Notes under the pieces: model-generated
What the model was told of the DNA's origin: nothing
What the model saw: the letters and a program-made list of their open reading frames with translations, nothing else
Database searches by the model: none
Translations under genes and position numbers: made by a program
From: Eleginops maclovinus
Lineage: Eukaryota > Chordata > Actinopteri > Perciformes > Eleginopidae
Length of the DNA: 64,000 bases
Assembly (NCBI RefSeq): GCF_036324505.1
Contig: NC_086358.1
Coordinates: forward strand, 5,547,768 to 5,611,767
Direction: 5' to 3'
Shown: positions 32,446 through 45,373 of the stretch, piece by piece
How positions within the stretch are numbered: the first letter of the stretch is position 1
Layout: each line of letters begins with the position of its first letter

Positions 32446-35400
32446 TCACCAATCGCTGAAGCGGAGTCGATTGAAGGCCTCTTTGATGGCGTCGTTGGTC
32501 TCTGAGCTTCCTCCGGTGCCGATGTGGAGAACTTTGCTGTCGGGAACGTCCTGCTTCATCTTTCGCTTGCTGAGGACCACGGTGCCTTCGGACTCCTTGG
32601 GACCCGTCAGCACGATGTAGGCGGCGTGGCGTCCACCCTCCAACAGAGTGGCTAAGTTAAAAATAACAAATACAGTTACAGTTTGTCCAAATGTCTGCTG
32701 ATGACATGCAGATTTCCCTCTATCCCTGAAATATAAAATCTAAATGTTCACCTTTAAACATTATGATGTGCTCCAGGAAACTGGTCGACTGAAGGAGGAC
32801 TTTGGAATAGAGCGGGTGGAGCAAGTAGGATCGTCGGTCGCTATCTAACGGTTCCTTGAATCAAACATTTGAGTCGATAAGCATCTTGTGAGAAATCCTT
32901 CAACCTGCATGTATTCATAAAGACAGTGAACTTACAGATGAGTTGGCCTCTGAGGGCATCATGCCCCAAAACACGAAGATGGAGAAGGAGTTGGTGGTGT
33001 GTATAGCGCCAGGCCTCGGTGAGTTAGGACTGGCCAACAGGTCGACCTCCCACAGCACACCGCCGGACTTCCCATCCAGAATCATCACCTACAGACCAGA
33101 CAGAGAGAGCACAGGGTGACTCAAATCCATCACGATACGAGACGAGCTGCACACAAGAAATGTACATTGGTCTTACCCTCTTTGTGAAGTTTCCAATGTC
33201 TTCCTCAACAACAACATCGAGGACCTCGTCTTTGTTAAAGTGGCCGAAGGAGGGCTCGCTGACAGGAAGTGAACACAGAAATGTACTGATAATTATGTCG
33301 GGTCCGTGTGAGGACTTTTTAAAAAGAGGAGAAAAATAACGAAGTAAATAAAGGAGAGGGTGGAAAACATTCAGTTCTACTATGAGGACAACACATCAGG
33401 TTTTAATATATTGTTTTGTCTTTATTGGGTCTTCTTTGCTTTGATTGGTGACATTTCTGCATTGTAAAACAATTTGATTCCAAGATAAAAAACATCACTT
33501 TGCATTCTGGTTAAAGGAATAGTTCCAGCTCTAATTAATTTGTATGTGCAACATAAAACATGTGTTACCTGAGGACTGAGCTGGTGTTGAATCTCCACAG
33601 TGTCTTCAGACCTTTTCCATCCACTAAAGCCACCTCGTTTCCAGTCACCAGCAGCAGGTTGGGTGGGTCACCTGTTTCTCCCGTTCTCAGTACCTGTTGC
33701 AATGAATCAGATCTACGAAGGAGAGGGATAAACATCAGATAACGGCAGCTTTTAAGTGACAATTAAAAGGTGAATATATTCTGATTCTTACTCAAAGATG
33801 GGCACCATTCCAGATGTTGCATGGGCAGTCTTCTCCCAGTGTTTGTCCTTCTTAAGGCCCTTCTCCATCCCTGCTTTAGCTTTAGCTGCAATCCTCCACA
33901 GTGCCAGTCCATACAAGCCAGTGTCTGTGAATGAGCACGGGGTTACTCTCTACTGCCACCAAGGGTGTAGTACATCTAAGTGTATACATCTAACTGATTC
34001 ATTGGAGTGAGTTAACTTGTAGGATATGTCACCTTCAGTTTATTGTCTCTTTTTAAACTCAGCTGGTTGGACTGCAGATGGACACTACTCCATGTTATAC
34101 CGGATTTGAGATATTAGATACAAACCTTTTTGCAGTAGTACATAGTGAGACCCTTCTGCCGTGCGGTGGAGAAGATGATTGGCTGTCTTTTTGGAGTCAA
34201 GAACCACAGAGGAACCAACCTGTTCACCCGTCTTCCCTGAGAGGAACACCAGCTGAGTCTGCAGATATGACAACAGACATTTAAATGAGGTCATTTTAAT
34301 TTTACTGCAACTTTATCAGATGATTTCACTGTGGTCTCTCATTGTTAATAAAAGCGTCCTGTCACAGTAGAAAATCTAAAAATGATTCGATCCTGCACCG
34401 TAAGAAAGGGAAAAATGTGGCAGTCAATAGGTTATCCCACTGATGTTTACCTGAGGGTTGTCAGATGCTACCAGAGCCACATCGCTGACCATGTCCCCGT
34501 CCAGATCAGGGACACTCAGAACAGGCACGGTGCTGCGCAGACCAGGGAGCTGAGGCTGCTGCCACCTGACCTCACCTGCACACACACACACACCAAACAG
34601 GAACAGTGAGCTCTATCTGACTAAGTTGATTGGATTTTATAACCAAAATAATAGCGTTGATAAAAGCAATGGAGAAAAGCTGGAATGACAAGACATTTAC
34701 TGTAGACATGAGTTGCCACAGCGGTTGCCAAACCAATTCTGAAGATCTCGACAATAGGAAGAGGTTTTTTTTTAACTAGTTACAAATGGATAATCAACAT
34801 TCTTCAAACGCCAGACTAAACAAGCTCAGACAATACGTTTCACTTAAACTGTCATCTAGGCACAAATAAGGTGTTTACCGGAGCATCTGTGTCCAGACAA
34901 ACTGGCGCTAGCTGTCCCTAAACAATAAAGCCGATCTTAGGTCAGCTTGAGCTTGTACCCACTGTGGGAACAACAAGGCTTCGGAAGCCCAGGCTGCCCC
35001 TCCTTAATGAAGATAACAGCACCTGCAAGGCCGTAGAGCCAGGTCAGAGGAGGACAGAGAGAAGAGATGCAAATGAGCTAAAGGTTCACAAGCTTACACA
35101 AAATATTCCCTGACAATCAGGACCATTTCAAATGTTCTAAAATCACAAAAAACATTTAGACATACTGACAAAACAATTTTAAAGTGTTGAGCCATAACTG
35201 TATAGAAATATACATTGTAAATAGTGTGATGTAATGTATGTTATATGTAAAACGGAGAGCAATGGGTCCCTAACCAGTGAATTTGTCAACAGCTGTGAGG
35301 TTGTCAGAATGGGACAGCAGACAGTCCCAGTTTCTGCCGCTTTCATCGTCCAGTCCGCACTGGGCCCAGTGGAATTCTGGAGCCAGCGGACGCTCCCACA

Positions 35401-36021
35401 GCGTCTCTCCGTCTGTCCCGTCCACTGCTATCACAAACACACATGGCGAGGGCAGACCTGGAAAAAACAGAAAAGTGTGTCTGAATTACACGAAACAAAA
35501 GTAATACAGAGCCAACTCTTGTTTCTTCATGTTGAATCAACTTATTCGTTATACCTGCAGCAGCACACGTATTGTTCGGACTGCCTTCTGTGTCTTTCAG
35601 GACGAACAAGACATCCATCACCTTGTCTTTGCTTGCATCTTCTATAGCTAAGAAGTCATACGTTGCTGTGGCAGAGAAGAAGAGACTATTGGTAAGTTCA
35701 ATAAACAATTCAACACTACCAAGCAGTGAGAAGCACACACATGTACACACCTGCTTCAGTGAAAGTCCTGTTCCACGTCAGGAGGTACTGTGGTCTGACA
35801 GGACAGGGGATGATGAAGGAGAAGGCGAACACTATGGTGAGGCAGAGGAACAAGGAGAAGAAGAAGAATCCGGTTCGCCAATGGGTGAGTTTAGTCAACC
35901 CGATGACTTCCTTACAACTCTTCTTCTTGAGCTCTGTTGCTGATGGTGCTGTTCCTGTCTCTGCTCCGTCCTCTCCACCCTTCAGAGGATCGCCTTCAGT
36001 GGCACTGCCTGTCGTCTCCAT
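32446..36021 (-). CDS. fam234a: FAM234A (ITFG3), single-pass membrane protein
   Basis: Eleven minus-strand coding exons close in phase: 35751-36021, 35555-35665, 35275-35457, 34451-34575, 34126-34258, 33792-33924, 33569-33712, 33177-33258, 32936-33088, 32752-32854, 32446-32651. They give 547 aa (about 552 in human). Residues 1-50 are a charged cytoplasmic tail, 51-72 a hydrophobic segment (FFFFSLFLCLTIVFAF), followed by the family's IIPCP motif. The long outer part contains FG-GAP/quinoprotein-like repeats, for example VIAVDGTDGETLWERPLAP, VPDLDGDMVSDVALVASDN and LLLVTGNEVALVDGKG, which predict a beta-propeller. N-glycosylation sequons occur, for example NRT and NLT. The topology expected is type II. 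The molecular function is not established; human ITFG3 is associated with blood-cell traits. Head to head with LUC7L, the same arrangement as in human 16p13.3. Confidence 0.93.
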
Positions 36022-36120
36022 TGTTTCTCAATGCATTACCAGCTAACAATTCTAGTAAACAGGGAAGAGAGCTTACATTAAGATCCTAACCGTAATACTA
36101 TGCTAGGTTTGAATGTACAC

Positions 36121-36581
36121 TTAAAGGGGCCCCGCCCTATTATGCTAATTTCCAGGTTCGTATTTGTATGTTGTGCCTCTACTGGGACATGTCTCCATGC
36201 TTTAATGTTCGAAAAGGTCTTTATTTTTTTCATACTGCCTGTGCTGCAGCACCTCTTTTCACCCTCTGTCTGAAACCAGAGACCAGCTTGCTCTGATTGG
36301 ATAACGGGCCGGCTTGTTGCGATTGGTCAACTGCTTAGAGATGTACCACCCCTTATCCAATCATGTACAATTTGTTTGAGTGCTAGCCAACATAAGTGTG
36401 AGTGTTACATAGTGTGATGTCACTAGGTTGCACAAGTAAACTCAGGAGTCCAGTGGAGGCGTTACAGGCGGGGGGAGTTTATGGGGATTTTAGCCTTTGC
36501 ACACCATTTACATGCACAAAATCCTAAATTCACACTCTACAGGAAAGGAAAACCCCCAAAGGAATAATAGGGCCCCTTTAA
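36121..36581. mobile_element. MITE-like element with TTAA ends, 461 bp
   Basis: The two ends are inverted copies: TTAAAGGGGCCC...CCTATTATGC on the left and ATAATAGGGCCCCTTTAA on the right. TTAA borders both sides, consistent with a TTAA-targeting non-autonomous DNA transposon (piggyBac- or Kolobok-like). There is no coding capacity. A diverged fragment of the same family lies near 48350-48440. It sits about 100 bp upstream of the FAM234A start codon exon, inside the gene's first intron if the exon at 36768 is used. Confidence 0.75.
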
Positions 36582-36767
36582 ATGAAAAGACCCTTTCTAT
36601 ATACTACACATGGCATGGTTCTGTTGGGTCTATCACAGTGGGGATATGTGTCAAAGTAACCAGCAACAACAACATACCAAATTCTCTGGCATTCACATAA
36701 TAGTAATTGAAGCATAACAACTAAAGGCCGCTGTCTCTGTTAGCCCAGCTATTTCTGCTGCACCAAC

Positions 36768-36825
36768 CTTTGTAGATATCAGCCCATTCATACGTGCCAG
36801 CTCTGACTCCAGAGATTTCTCAGCA
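36768..36825 (-). other. fam234a: Candidate FAM234A 5' UTR exon
   Basis: Minus-strand TTTTAG acceptor and AAAG/GTTGGT donor bound 58 bp. One frame is fully open and contains an ATG, but when spliced to the exon holding the main start it stops after about ten codons, so it would be a short uORF. Low-to-moderate support from splice sites only. Confidence 0.35.
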
Positions 36826-37824
36826 CTAAAACAAACAGACCCATGGTAACAATGACAATCATCCCACATGGTAGCACACTGGGCGTGTTCCCCTTAACAT
36901 GTTCTGTGTGAGTTAGGAAGCTTGTTAACATGGCATAATTATTTTAAATCTGCATTAACTGTGCGATGTTAGCTAAATAGCCCCAATATAAGAACGTTTT
37001 CCCCGTAGATAGTCACTGTCTGATAGCTATCGTTGTTAGCTATCTTGGGTTAGGAAAGTTAATCTCTGGGATAACGATTGTTTGCTAACTTGTTGAACAA
37101 AAAGGCCACTGCCCAAAGAAGAATGAATACAGGTAAACGTGACCGTATTACAATAGTCCCGCCACTTGAGCTTCGAGAAAGAATTTGCAGAGTCAAAGAA
37201 AGGTTTTTCTTACTTTATTTCCCACTGTCGTCTTTAGTGGTCACTGGTGCGGCTAACTACAGGTAGAAGGCCTGACAACTGCCTGTCAACTTCTGCTCCG
37301 TAAACATACACAGGCATACCCTCTGTGGTTTTGTAGCCCTGAGTTCGTCTTACAGGTAGCGATTTATGTCTGCCAACGTTGAAGATGTACTGCCTGGAAA
37401 GGCCCAGAACCCCAAACTACCTAACGAAGGATACAATAGATTTTATTTAATCAAAACCCTTTTAAAGTAAGGAGTTAGGGTAAACACCAGGGAACCACAA
37501 GTATGTGCTGCCTGAAAGATTAGGTTCGGGGCCAACAATACAATGGCGTCCAGCGTTGGGTTCAAGTCACTGTGATTGGTTACTTCTCTCATTCGTAAGG
37601 GATATGATTGGTCGGTTTCGTACATAAGCCCGCCCTTTAACGTAAGCTTAACGAAGAAGGCCTTCGTCATTTCCCTAAAATAAAACGGAAACTAGCGAGT
37701 TCACGAAATAGAGAAAAGCGGCGAGGGGCGATGCTTGGACGAAAAGAAAGAATCAATTAACTTCACAAAAAATACTTAGGAACTGTTTCTGGTGTTTACC
37801 TTCATCGACGGAAGGCCCACAACA
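36826..37824. promoter_or_regulatory. Divergent FAM234A / LUC7L promoter region
   Basis: The two genes start on opposite strands within about 1 kb. No coding exon was found. Direct upstream sequence of the LUC7L start (37680-37824) is GC-richer and likely carries its 5' UTR. No TATA box is evident close to the starts. Confidence 0.45.
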
Positions 37825-40800
37825 ATGTCTGCCCAAGCTCAAATGAGAGCTTTGCTCGACCAGCTGATGGGAACAGCGAGGGATGGTGAGTTGATGTAGC
37901 TGTAATGCTAGCTGAGAGAGCTAGCCAAGATGGAGCCACTGCTGCGGCTTCTTGTGTTGGTGTGTGATGGACAGACCTGCATGAATGGATCAAGCTAATA
38001 CTGCAGAGGGCTGTGTAAAAGGCAGTAGATTCAAATTGCCTTTACAGATATACATAAGAATTTAATGTTTGTATCCATGTGGGGCAATTCAAATTTTAAG
38101 ATTGTTTTTAGTTTTGCCTTTTTCCACGTTTACTACATTCCTAGCTAGTAGCCTGGCTAGCTAACACTATGGCACCTAGCATTGAGCGATATACTCACAT
38201 ATATAAATTCCGTGGTTCTAGTGCAATTCTAACTAGGTATGTGGGTCACATTAACGACATCCATGCATAATACATATAGCTGTGTCACATGCAAGCTAAT
38301 GTTAACCTACCAGTGAGTCCTGTTTTACAGCAGGCTTAAAGACCTGTTTTACTCATGTAATACGTTGGTGTTTGCTAACGTCAAATATGAGAAGGCAAAT
38401 GCATTGATATCTGAAGCTTCATTTTGCAATTACTATAATAGTAGTAAATTATTCAACCTCAAGAACATGTCCTGTATTCCTATTCTTACTCCAGTAACTA
38501 CCCGAATAGGATTAACAACAAGCCTCTTTGTCAGTTATCCATAATGTTTATGTAATTGATTATAACTACCATTGCTCTAATGTGTAGGCAGCATTGTAGT
38601 ATGTAGGTGGCTAAAGACAGGGCTAATTGTTACTTTTGTAAACTGTTGGATAATTAATTATATAACTGTAAATCATACCTTACATTTTAAGATGGTATTG
38701 TGGATTGTAAAATGTTCATCGGCTAAATTACATTTAAACACATGTCGTGAGTAAAAAGCTTTCATTTGCTAAAATACCATTTTATTAATTGCCTTCAGCC
38801 CTTTTTGGATACAAACATTAAAGTGTAACTCAGCTGTTGACGGGCAGAAATGACAGCTCATTGTTGCTCTGTCATTTTATAAATCTGAGGTTCATCCTGA
38901 TGATTGAACAGAAATACAGCCTTGTGGATTATCATTTTAAACATTGATAATTCAATCTCAATAAGAGTGAATTGGTGTTGTGAGCTTGTGGATGTATGTG
39001 TGATAAGATTTTATATCAAATTCTTCCCATACATTTGTTGCATACAAACTGAACAATTGTGGCCCCTTTATTTTATTCATTAAGGTTCAGTGTATCTTTG
39101 CCAGCCTACAACAATCTGCAAAGGAGTTGCAGAAAAGCCTCATGTTCATCGAGCCGTGAGTCACACATAATTTTTAAAGCTGTTATGATGAATATCCCAA
39201 CCATTTGTTTGCCTTCCGGAAGTTACTGTAGACTTTTTTTAAACACACAAATGGGTATATCTTCAGTGGCACTAGATTTATAATTTGGCGTAGTGTAATG
39301 CAGATGAGCTAAGACGTCTGGTCGCGCACAATCCAAACGAGCAGTTCGTCTGTTTTCAGAAGGCAATTTTAAAAAACATCCAGAAAAAAAACAACAACTT
39401 TGCACACATCATTTACAATCTGACTTGTGTATCACTCCCAACTTCTTACTACAGGTATGGGCAAGAAAACTGTTCCCATTTATACTTTTCTACAGCGGGT
39501 TTAAAATTCTGCAGCTGAGGTCTTGAAGATGCAGAAGGGTACAGTATGTGGTGCAGATCGCAGTGTGTATAAACTAATTTTTTTCCTTGGAGTTCTTTTG
39601 TTTTACGTTTTTTCTTTTGACTTTATTTTCAATGTCTCACACATGTTTAACGGCTTCCCTGGAAAATCGGTCTGAAATGTTTACATTGCTTATCACATAG
39701 CAGTCTTTTCTGCATAGTCGTATGCACTGAAATAAAGCTACTGTTCACACTAGTTATTGGACACGAGTTTATAGTTATTATTTACCTGTGCTTAATCTCA
39801 CCATGCTCCACATTAACAGAGTGGACAGTGGGCCTCATCACAAGTTAAACTGAGTTGAGGCTGCTATATTTAAAATGAGGTTTGGCTAAGGTAAGCACCA
39901 AGAATAAACAGAAGGACATCTACATGCAGAGCCTCATTACCTTCTTCAGCCATGAAACACAAATGGAAAATAAGCATAGCGGCGCAGTATCTATTACTCG
40001 CGTATATATTGTTATACCAATGAAATATATGTCAAACTTTGTAACACCATAAATTAATTTGTTTTCACTCATTTAGGTGGACACAAAATCCTTGAATGCA
40101 GTTATAACGACACATACCTGCCCATTTAATGTTGTACAGTTATGTATATTAAAGCCCTGAATACCTCGCCCCTGATGACAAATATGTGAGGTCTTTCTGA
40201 CTGGGTGTTTTTTGGACTGTTACAGGGGATGAGACGCGACAGAGGGTCAAGTTCAGTGACGAGCGAGTCTGCAAAAGTCACCTTCTAAACTGCTGTCCAC
40301 ATGACATCCTGTCTGGAACTGTAAGTACCCGATATGTGTCTCACTGCCCAAGTATTTTCACAGACCAGTGAAATGTTGACAAAAGGCTAACTAAACCATG
40401 TACCTACAACATGGAATCTTTAACTTTGGGCCTGTGTTTTGGTGACAGCGTATGGACCTGGGAGAGTGCACGAAGATCCACGACCTGGCGCTTCGGGCAG
40501 ATTATGAAATTGCTTCCAAGGAGAGAGATCTGTTCTTCGAGCTTGACGTAAGTGATGTCTTACTCTCTATCAATCAGTTGTGAAGCCTCACTTACACATT
40601 CCTGTGTGCCTATGTATGCAAAGCTAGCAGGTTACATATTTAACTCTTTTCTGTTGACGCACTTTCTCTCTCCAAAAGGCGGTGGATCACCTTGAGTCGT
40701 TCATTGCAGACTGTGACCGGAGGACAGAACTCGCCAAGAAGCGCCTGGCTGAGACCCAAGAGGAGATCAGTGCTGAGGTGGCAGCAAAGGTGAGTGACCA

Positions 40801-42337
40801 AGGATTTGTACGATAGGTCATAAGTAATTGAATAACGATGAAATGATTATACAAAAAGCGGTGTTGAATTGATAATGAAAATAACTTTTGAGAACCAAAT
40901 CGGTCACTTTCTTTTTGCAGCGTCTAGTTTCCTATACCAGTTTGTTTTGGGATAGACACGCTGGATGTAAATGATGTTTGTGCTGTGTTTCAGGCAGAGA
41001 AGGTTCATGAGCTGAACGAGGAAATAGGAAAGCTCCTGGCCAAGGCTGAGCAGCTCGGAGCCGAGGGAAACGTGGACGAGGCCCAGAAAGTCCTGCAGGA
41101 AGTGGAGAAGGTCCGAACTAAGAAGAAGGATGCAGAGGTGAGGAGGGAGAACTGTGGACGCACCGATGAAGACGTGCTGATAATCTTTATAATCATAACG
41201 CCGCCATCTCATCGCTTTAATGCATCTCTTCTCCCATCTCCGTTCATCTTCAGGAAGAGTACAGAAACTCCATGCCAGCCTCCAGCTTCCAGCAGCAGAA
41301 GCTCCGGGTGTGCGAGGTGTGCTCCGCTTACTTGGGTCTCCATGACAACGATCGTCGCTTGGCCGACCACTTTGGCGGGAAGCTTCATCTGGGCTTCATC
41401 CAGATCAGAGAGAAACTGGACCAGCTAAAGGTTTGTTTCAGCCTACACCAGAAACACAGGGGTACACGAAGCCTGAATCACCGGCCTGGTTATTAGGAAA
41501 ACATTTAGAAACGAAATATGGTCATAAACTGTCTTGAGGTTTGAGTAAAAATGGTGTCATTTCTAATGGTACTACTTTTTATATTTTGATCAGAAAACTG
41601 TGGTCGAGAAGCAGGAGCAAAGGAACCAGGAGCGCTTGAAGAGACGAGAAGAGCGTGAGAAAGAGGAGAAGATGAAGAAGAGGTGAGTGGAAACCTTTAA
41701 AGTCCTAGTGACATTTATGGAGTTGTATGAATGTATGTTTACTGTTCAAACTCATGGTTTTGAATCTGCTTAATTTATAGAACCAGATCACGCAGCAAAG
41801 AGCAGAAAAGGTAAGAAAGTTGCTCCATTTATCCCCCTTTTTCTGATTAATCACACTAAGGTTGAATATAGCATTCTATGCGCCAATAGAAATTTCTCAA
41901 TCCTAAATTATTGCCAACTTTGATGTGCGTGTTTGTGCTTTAACTTCTTCGTTTCTCATTAGATCCCGCTCTCGTGACCGCAGGAGGAAGCGCTCACGCT
42001 CCACGTCACGAGACAAGCGCCGCTCGCGCTCACGCTCCAGAGAGAGGAGGAGGAGGCACCGCAGCCGATCCAACTCCCGCGGCCGAGGACACCGTCACAG
42101 CCACGAGCAGAGCTCCAGACACAAGTGAATACACACATTGCAAACGTGGTCATGAAGCCAAATATCCTGCCTTTTGTGCTCGTACTTATCTGAATATCTC
42201 TCGCGTCTCGTCTCAGGTCGTCCAGGGACCGAGAGCGCTCCTCCAGAGACCGGTCACGGGAGCGGGAGAGGAGGGAGGGGGTGAACGGCCGGTCGGACTC
42301 CCGCCGGGGAGAGGACCGGGACACGGGGGACCTCTGA
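37825..42337 (+). CDS. luc7l: LUC7-like U1 snRNP splicing factor (LUC7L)
   Basis: Ten coding exons: 37825-37885, 40226-40320, 40449-40547, 40679-40789, 40994-41137, 41254-41430, 41594-41682, 41781-41810, 41963-42124, 42217-42337. They give 362 aa (371 in human). It starts MSAQAQMRALLDQLMGTARD. A first CCCH-type zinc finger lies in residues about 30-65 (VCKSHLLNCCPHDILSGT through C-T-K-I-H). A coiled coil follows at about 87-175 (ESFIADCDRRTELAKKRL onward). The second zinc finger is CEVCSAYLG...H-x5-H at about 190-225. An Arg/Ser-rich tail follows (RSRSRDRRRKRSRS onward). LUC7 proteins bind U1 snRNA/5' splice site helices and tune 5' splice-site choice. If the last intron is kept, translation stops at 42126-42128, giving a form about 40 residues shorter. 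The first intron is 2.3 kb, the rest are short. Confidence 0.95.
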
Positions 42338-42945
42338 AGACCAAATTCCATCCATCACGACACACAGCGTCCTCCTGTCTCCCTCACCGCCTGTCTCTGT
42401 CCATTTATAAAAAAGGATAACCTAATGTCACACACAGGCCTCGCCGAGCCCTCTGTTCTCCCGCCTGCCTCCTTTTCTTTGCTTTAATGCAGCCGACCCA
42501 CACTACCTGAAGTATAAAATATTCCAGATCCATCACAGGCGTTTGGAATGGTGGGGGTTTAGTTTTTGACCAGTAGTGGAGTGTATTGTGATGCCCACAT
42601 CTGTGATTTGGTTGCTGTCTGTATGATGCATCTCCTTATAAATACCCTGCAATGGTTCTCGCTGAACACATGGTCTGCTGGACTGAAGTGTAACCTGTTT
42701 ATTGTTACCTGGTGACCTTTTGATACAGTCTGAATATCTGATTTCTGATTCTTTTGTAGGCCTTATATGTTTTCTTTCATCTCCCTTATGAGGACTTGTT
42801 GAGTGCAGTTCATGAATGTCTCTCACCGCATTTCTCCTTAGTTTGAGCCCCGTGAAAGTTACAGTTTTTAAGTTGTGAGTTTAAGTTCCATTTTTATGTT
42901 TCCCCACGTCCACTTCTCTTTAATAAAGCAAGTTTTATTTTACGT
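42338..42945 (+). other. luc7l: LUC7L 3' UTR
   Basis: Non-coding sequence after the stop, ending with a canonical AATAAA at 42922-42927. A second possible signal, ATTAAA near 43287, would give a longer form that nearly meets the converging EPS8-like transcript. Confidence 0.55.
42922..42927 (+). terminator. luc7l: Poly(A) signal AATAAA, LUC7L
   Basis: Canonical hexamer about 0.58 kb past the stop codon. Confidence 0.55.
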
Positions 42946-43619
42946 TGCCGGCGGTGAAGGGGATCTTTTTGTCCTTTTAAGAGTTAATGCTTGTTTGGAA
43001 TTGTTTTGGTGGCATGTCTCTTTGTTTTCTAATTTCTCCCCCTCTTGATTCTCTTTTATTCAAAACCCACTGTTGGCGTGTGAAGCAGCAGGTTCAGAAA
43101 GGAATTGGAAAGTCGATGCTATATCTGTACATACATTTTTATTAATGTTTCATTTTGGCCCAGTTTCAACAAGTTCCTCAAGATAGATTTATAATTGCAA
43201 ACCGATTTTAATGGATGCATTGCTTTACCTACTGTGTGAAGTCATATCTGTTTATGTTCTGCTGGAAATCTTTCTTTAAAGTCTCCATTAAAACAAATAT
43301 CACCATTTAAATGTGTATGTGTTTCATGTCTTGTGAAGGAATGGTTGAATAACTAGTATTATACAAACAACGATAAATACATTTCATTTAAGTTAGTACT
43401 AGAGAGGAAAAAGAAGAAGCTATTCACATTAAAATGTAACAACATATTACAAAGAGTGTCCTTTAAAGGTAAAATATTAAACTTGCACAGCGTCCTGCTT
43501 CAATTCAAATCTGACATTTCTGATTCGCTGCCAAACGCTCTGGTTTTAGGATGAAGAAATAGTCAAAATGACCCTTTGAGCTTCACAGACTGATAGATTG
43601 GCAAGCAGCCGTCCAATGT

Positions 43620-43625
43620 TTTATT
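43620..43625 (-). terminator. eps8l1: Poly(A) signal AATAAA, EPS8-like gene
   Basis: TTTATT on the plus strand, 75 bp beyond the stop codon at 43700-43702. This would make a very short 3' UTR; further signals may exist to the left. Confidence 0.4.
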
Positions 43626-43699
43626 CTATGGTGCAAATCGTTAATGTCTTCTGTCTCGAGTGACGACACTCCTCCGCGGGAGGCTCTGCACGACCTAGC

Positions 43700-45306
43700 T
43701 CAAAACGTGCTGCTCTCCTGTTTCAGATCCACCTTCATCTTCTGCTTCTCCATCACCGCCTCCAGCTCTGTGGCCCTCCTGGCATCCTGTGGGAGGCAGA
43801 CGCAGAGTAGGTAAAAGGTTGAAGACGCAATATGTGTAGTAACAAACTTTACACGTGTGGCAAAACAAATATATATTTACTTAGGGGTGATATTTACCCA
43901 GGTTGAAATGCCCCCAGCAGCAGAGTTTAAAAAAGGGCTGAATAACAGGCATCATTTAACATGCCAATTGCCAAATTACAGCCATGACAGATAGAGAATC
44001 GGAGGATGAAGCCCTCTTTATTGCATTTAACCCATCCTAGTACTAGGAGCAGTGGGCAGCTATTGTGCAGCGCCCGGGGAGCAATGGGGAGGGGGGGATT
44101 GGAGGTGTCTGGTGCCTTGCTCAAGGCTCACTACAGCAGGGCCTAGGAGGTGAACTGGGACCTCTCCAAGTAGCAGTCCACCTTCCATATTTTCAAGTCT
44201 GTTCGGGACTTGAACCGGCGACCCTACGATTCCCAGTCCAAGCCCCTACTGACTGAGCCACTGCTGACTAAATGAATCTCACAGACGCATCAATAAGTAC
44301 AGTCATGCTAAACAAACGAATACATATTGGACAATTATTCCATGTTTCTGATACTGGGTAAGTTATTTATTTGGTTATATTTATGTTGCTTATTGTTTTA
44401 AGTCACCATGTTGCATTTTCAGAAAAAAGTTAAATGTATCTTCTCAGAATCAGAAGTACTGATTCTGAGAAGATACATTTCATTCAGCACTATAGTCAGC
44501 ACCTTTCTGGGCTAAATGCACTTTACTGTGTAACTGTGCTAACATAATATAGTCAAATAGCTATATTTGTCTTTGCTGTGGTTATTCATGCTTACAATTT
44601 CCGTGATAAATCATTCATAGCAAAAATCAATTAAGCATCGATTTCACCCACAATGTGACGTCACTGCCTGCTGTCATACACGTGTTCTACACCCTCTCAA
44701 ATATTGATTTGTTGTGGAATGTGCTTTGTGCTTTCTCAATAGTTGTGTCATTGATTAACGTTGATCAAATCTGAAAATAATTCTCATAATTGTGCTTGAC
44801 TTTACCTCCAGCAGGGTTTTCTGCACGGTGAGCTGGCTGTACACTCTGGCTCCCTCCTCTGGGATCACAGCGCGCAGCTCCTCCTTGTTCAGGGAGAAGA
44901 GCTGTGCGCCCGTCAGCACCCCCAGACACGACACCGTCCTGAAACGAATACAAAGGAATCCAAAGTCAGAAACTAGCAGAGGTGGAAGAAGAGAGGAGTT
45001 CAATATGTTGTCTTTAAGGTCATAAAATGACTTTGCACAGGGAGAACTCCCATTAGTAAGCACGAATGACTCACGGCTCGCTGAAGCCCTTCCCTCGCAG
45101 CCACTCGGCCACCTCGTCCGGAGGGGAGTGGTAGTCCAGGGGGGCCGAGGTCTCTGAGGAGCGGTGGATCACCAGGGGTTTGTTCAGGTGGGTCTTCCCG
45201 TTAGTCAGCCTCTGCAGCAGCTCGTCATTCATCAGCATGACTGCAGAGAGGAGAAGGGACATGATCACTTACTGAAGTACACAATAATGATAAGCTTTCT
45301 GGTGTG

Positions 45307-45373
<67 letters not shown>

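Noticed and set aside
34860..35060. Possible extra FAM234A exon or short repeat
   Set aside because: FAM234A closes in phase without it, no open frame with good splice sites was found, and no second copy was seen in the window.
45311..45373. CRISPR-like or coding repeat
   Set aside because: It is a plain GAT microsatellite with no spacers, inside an intron.
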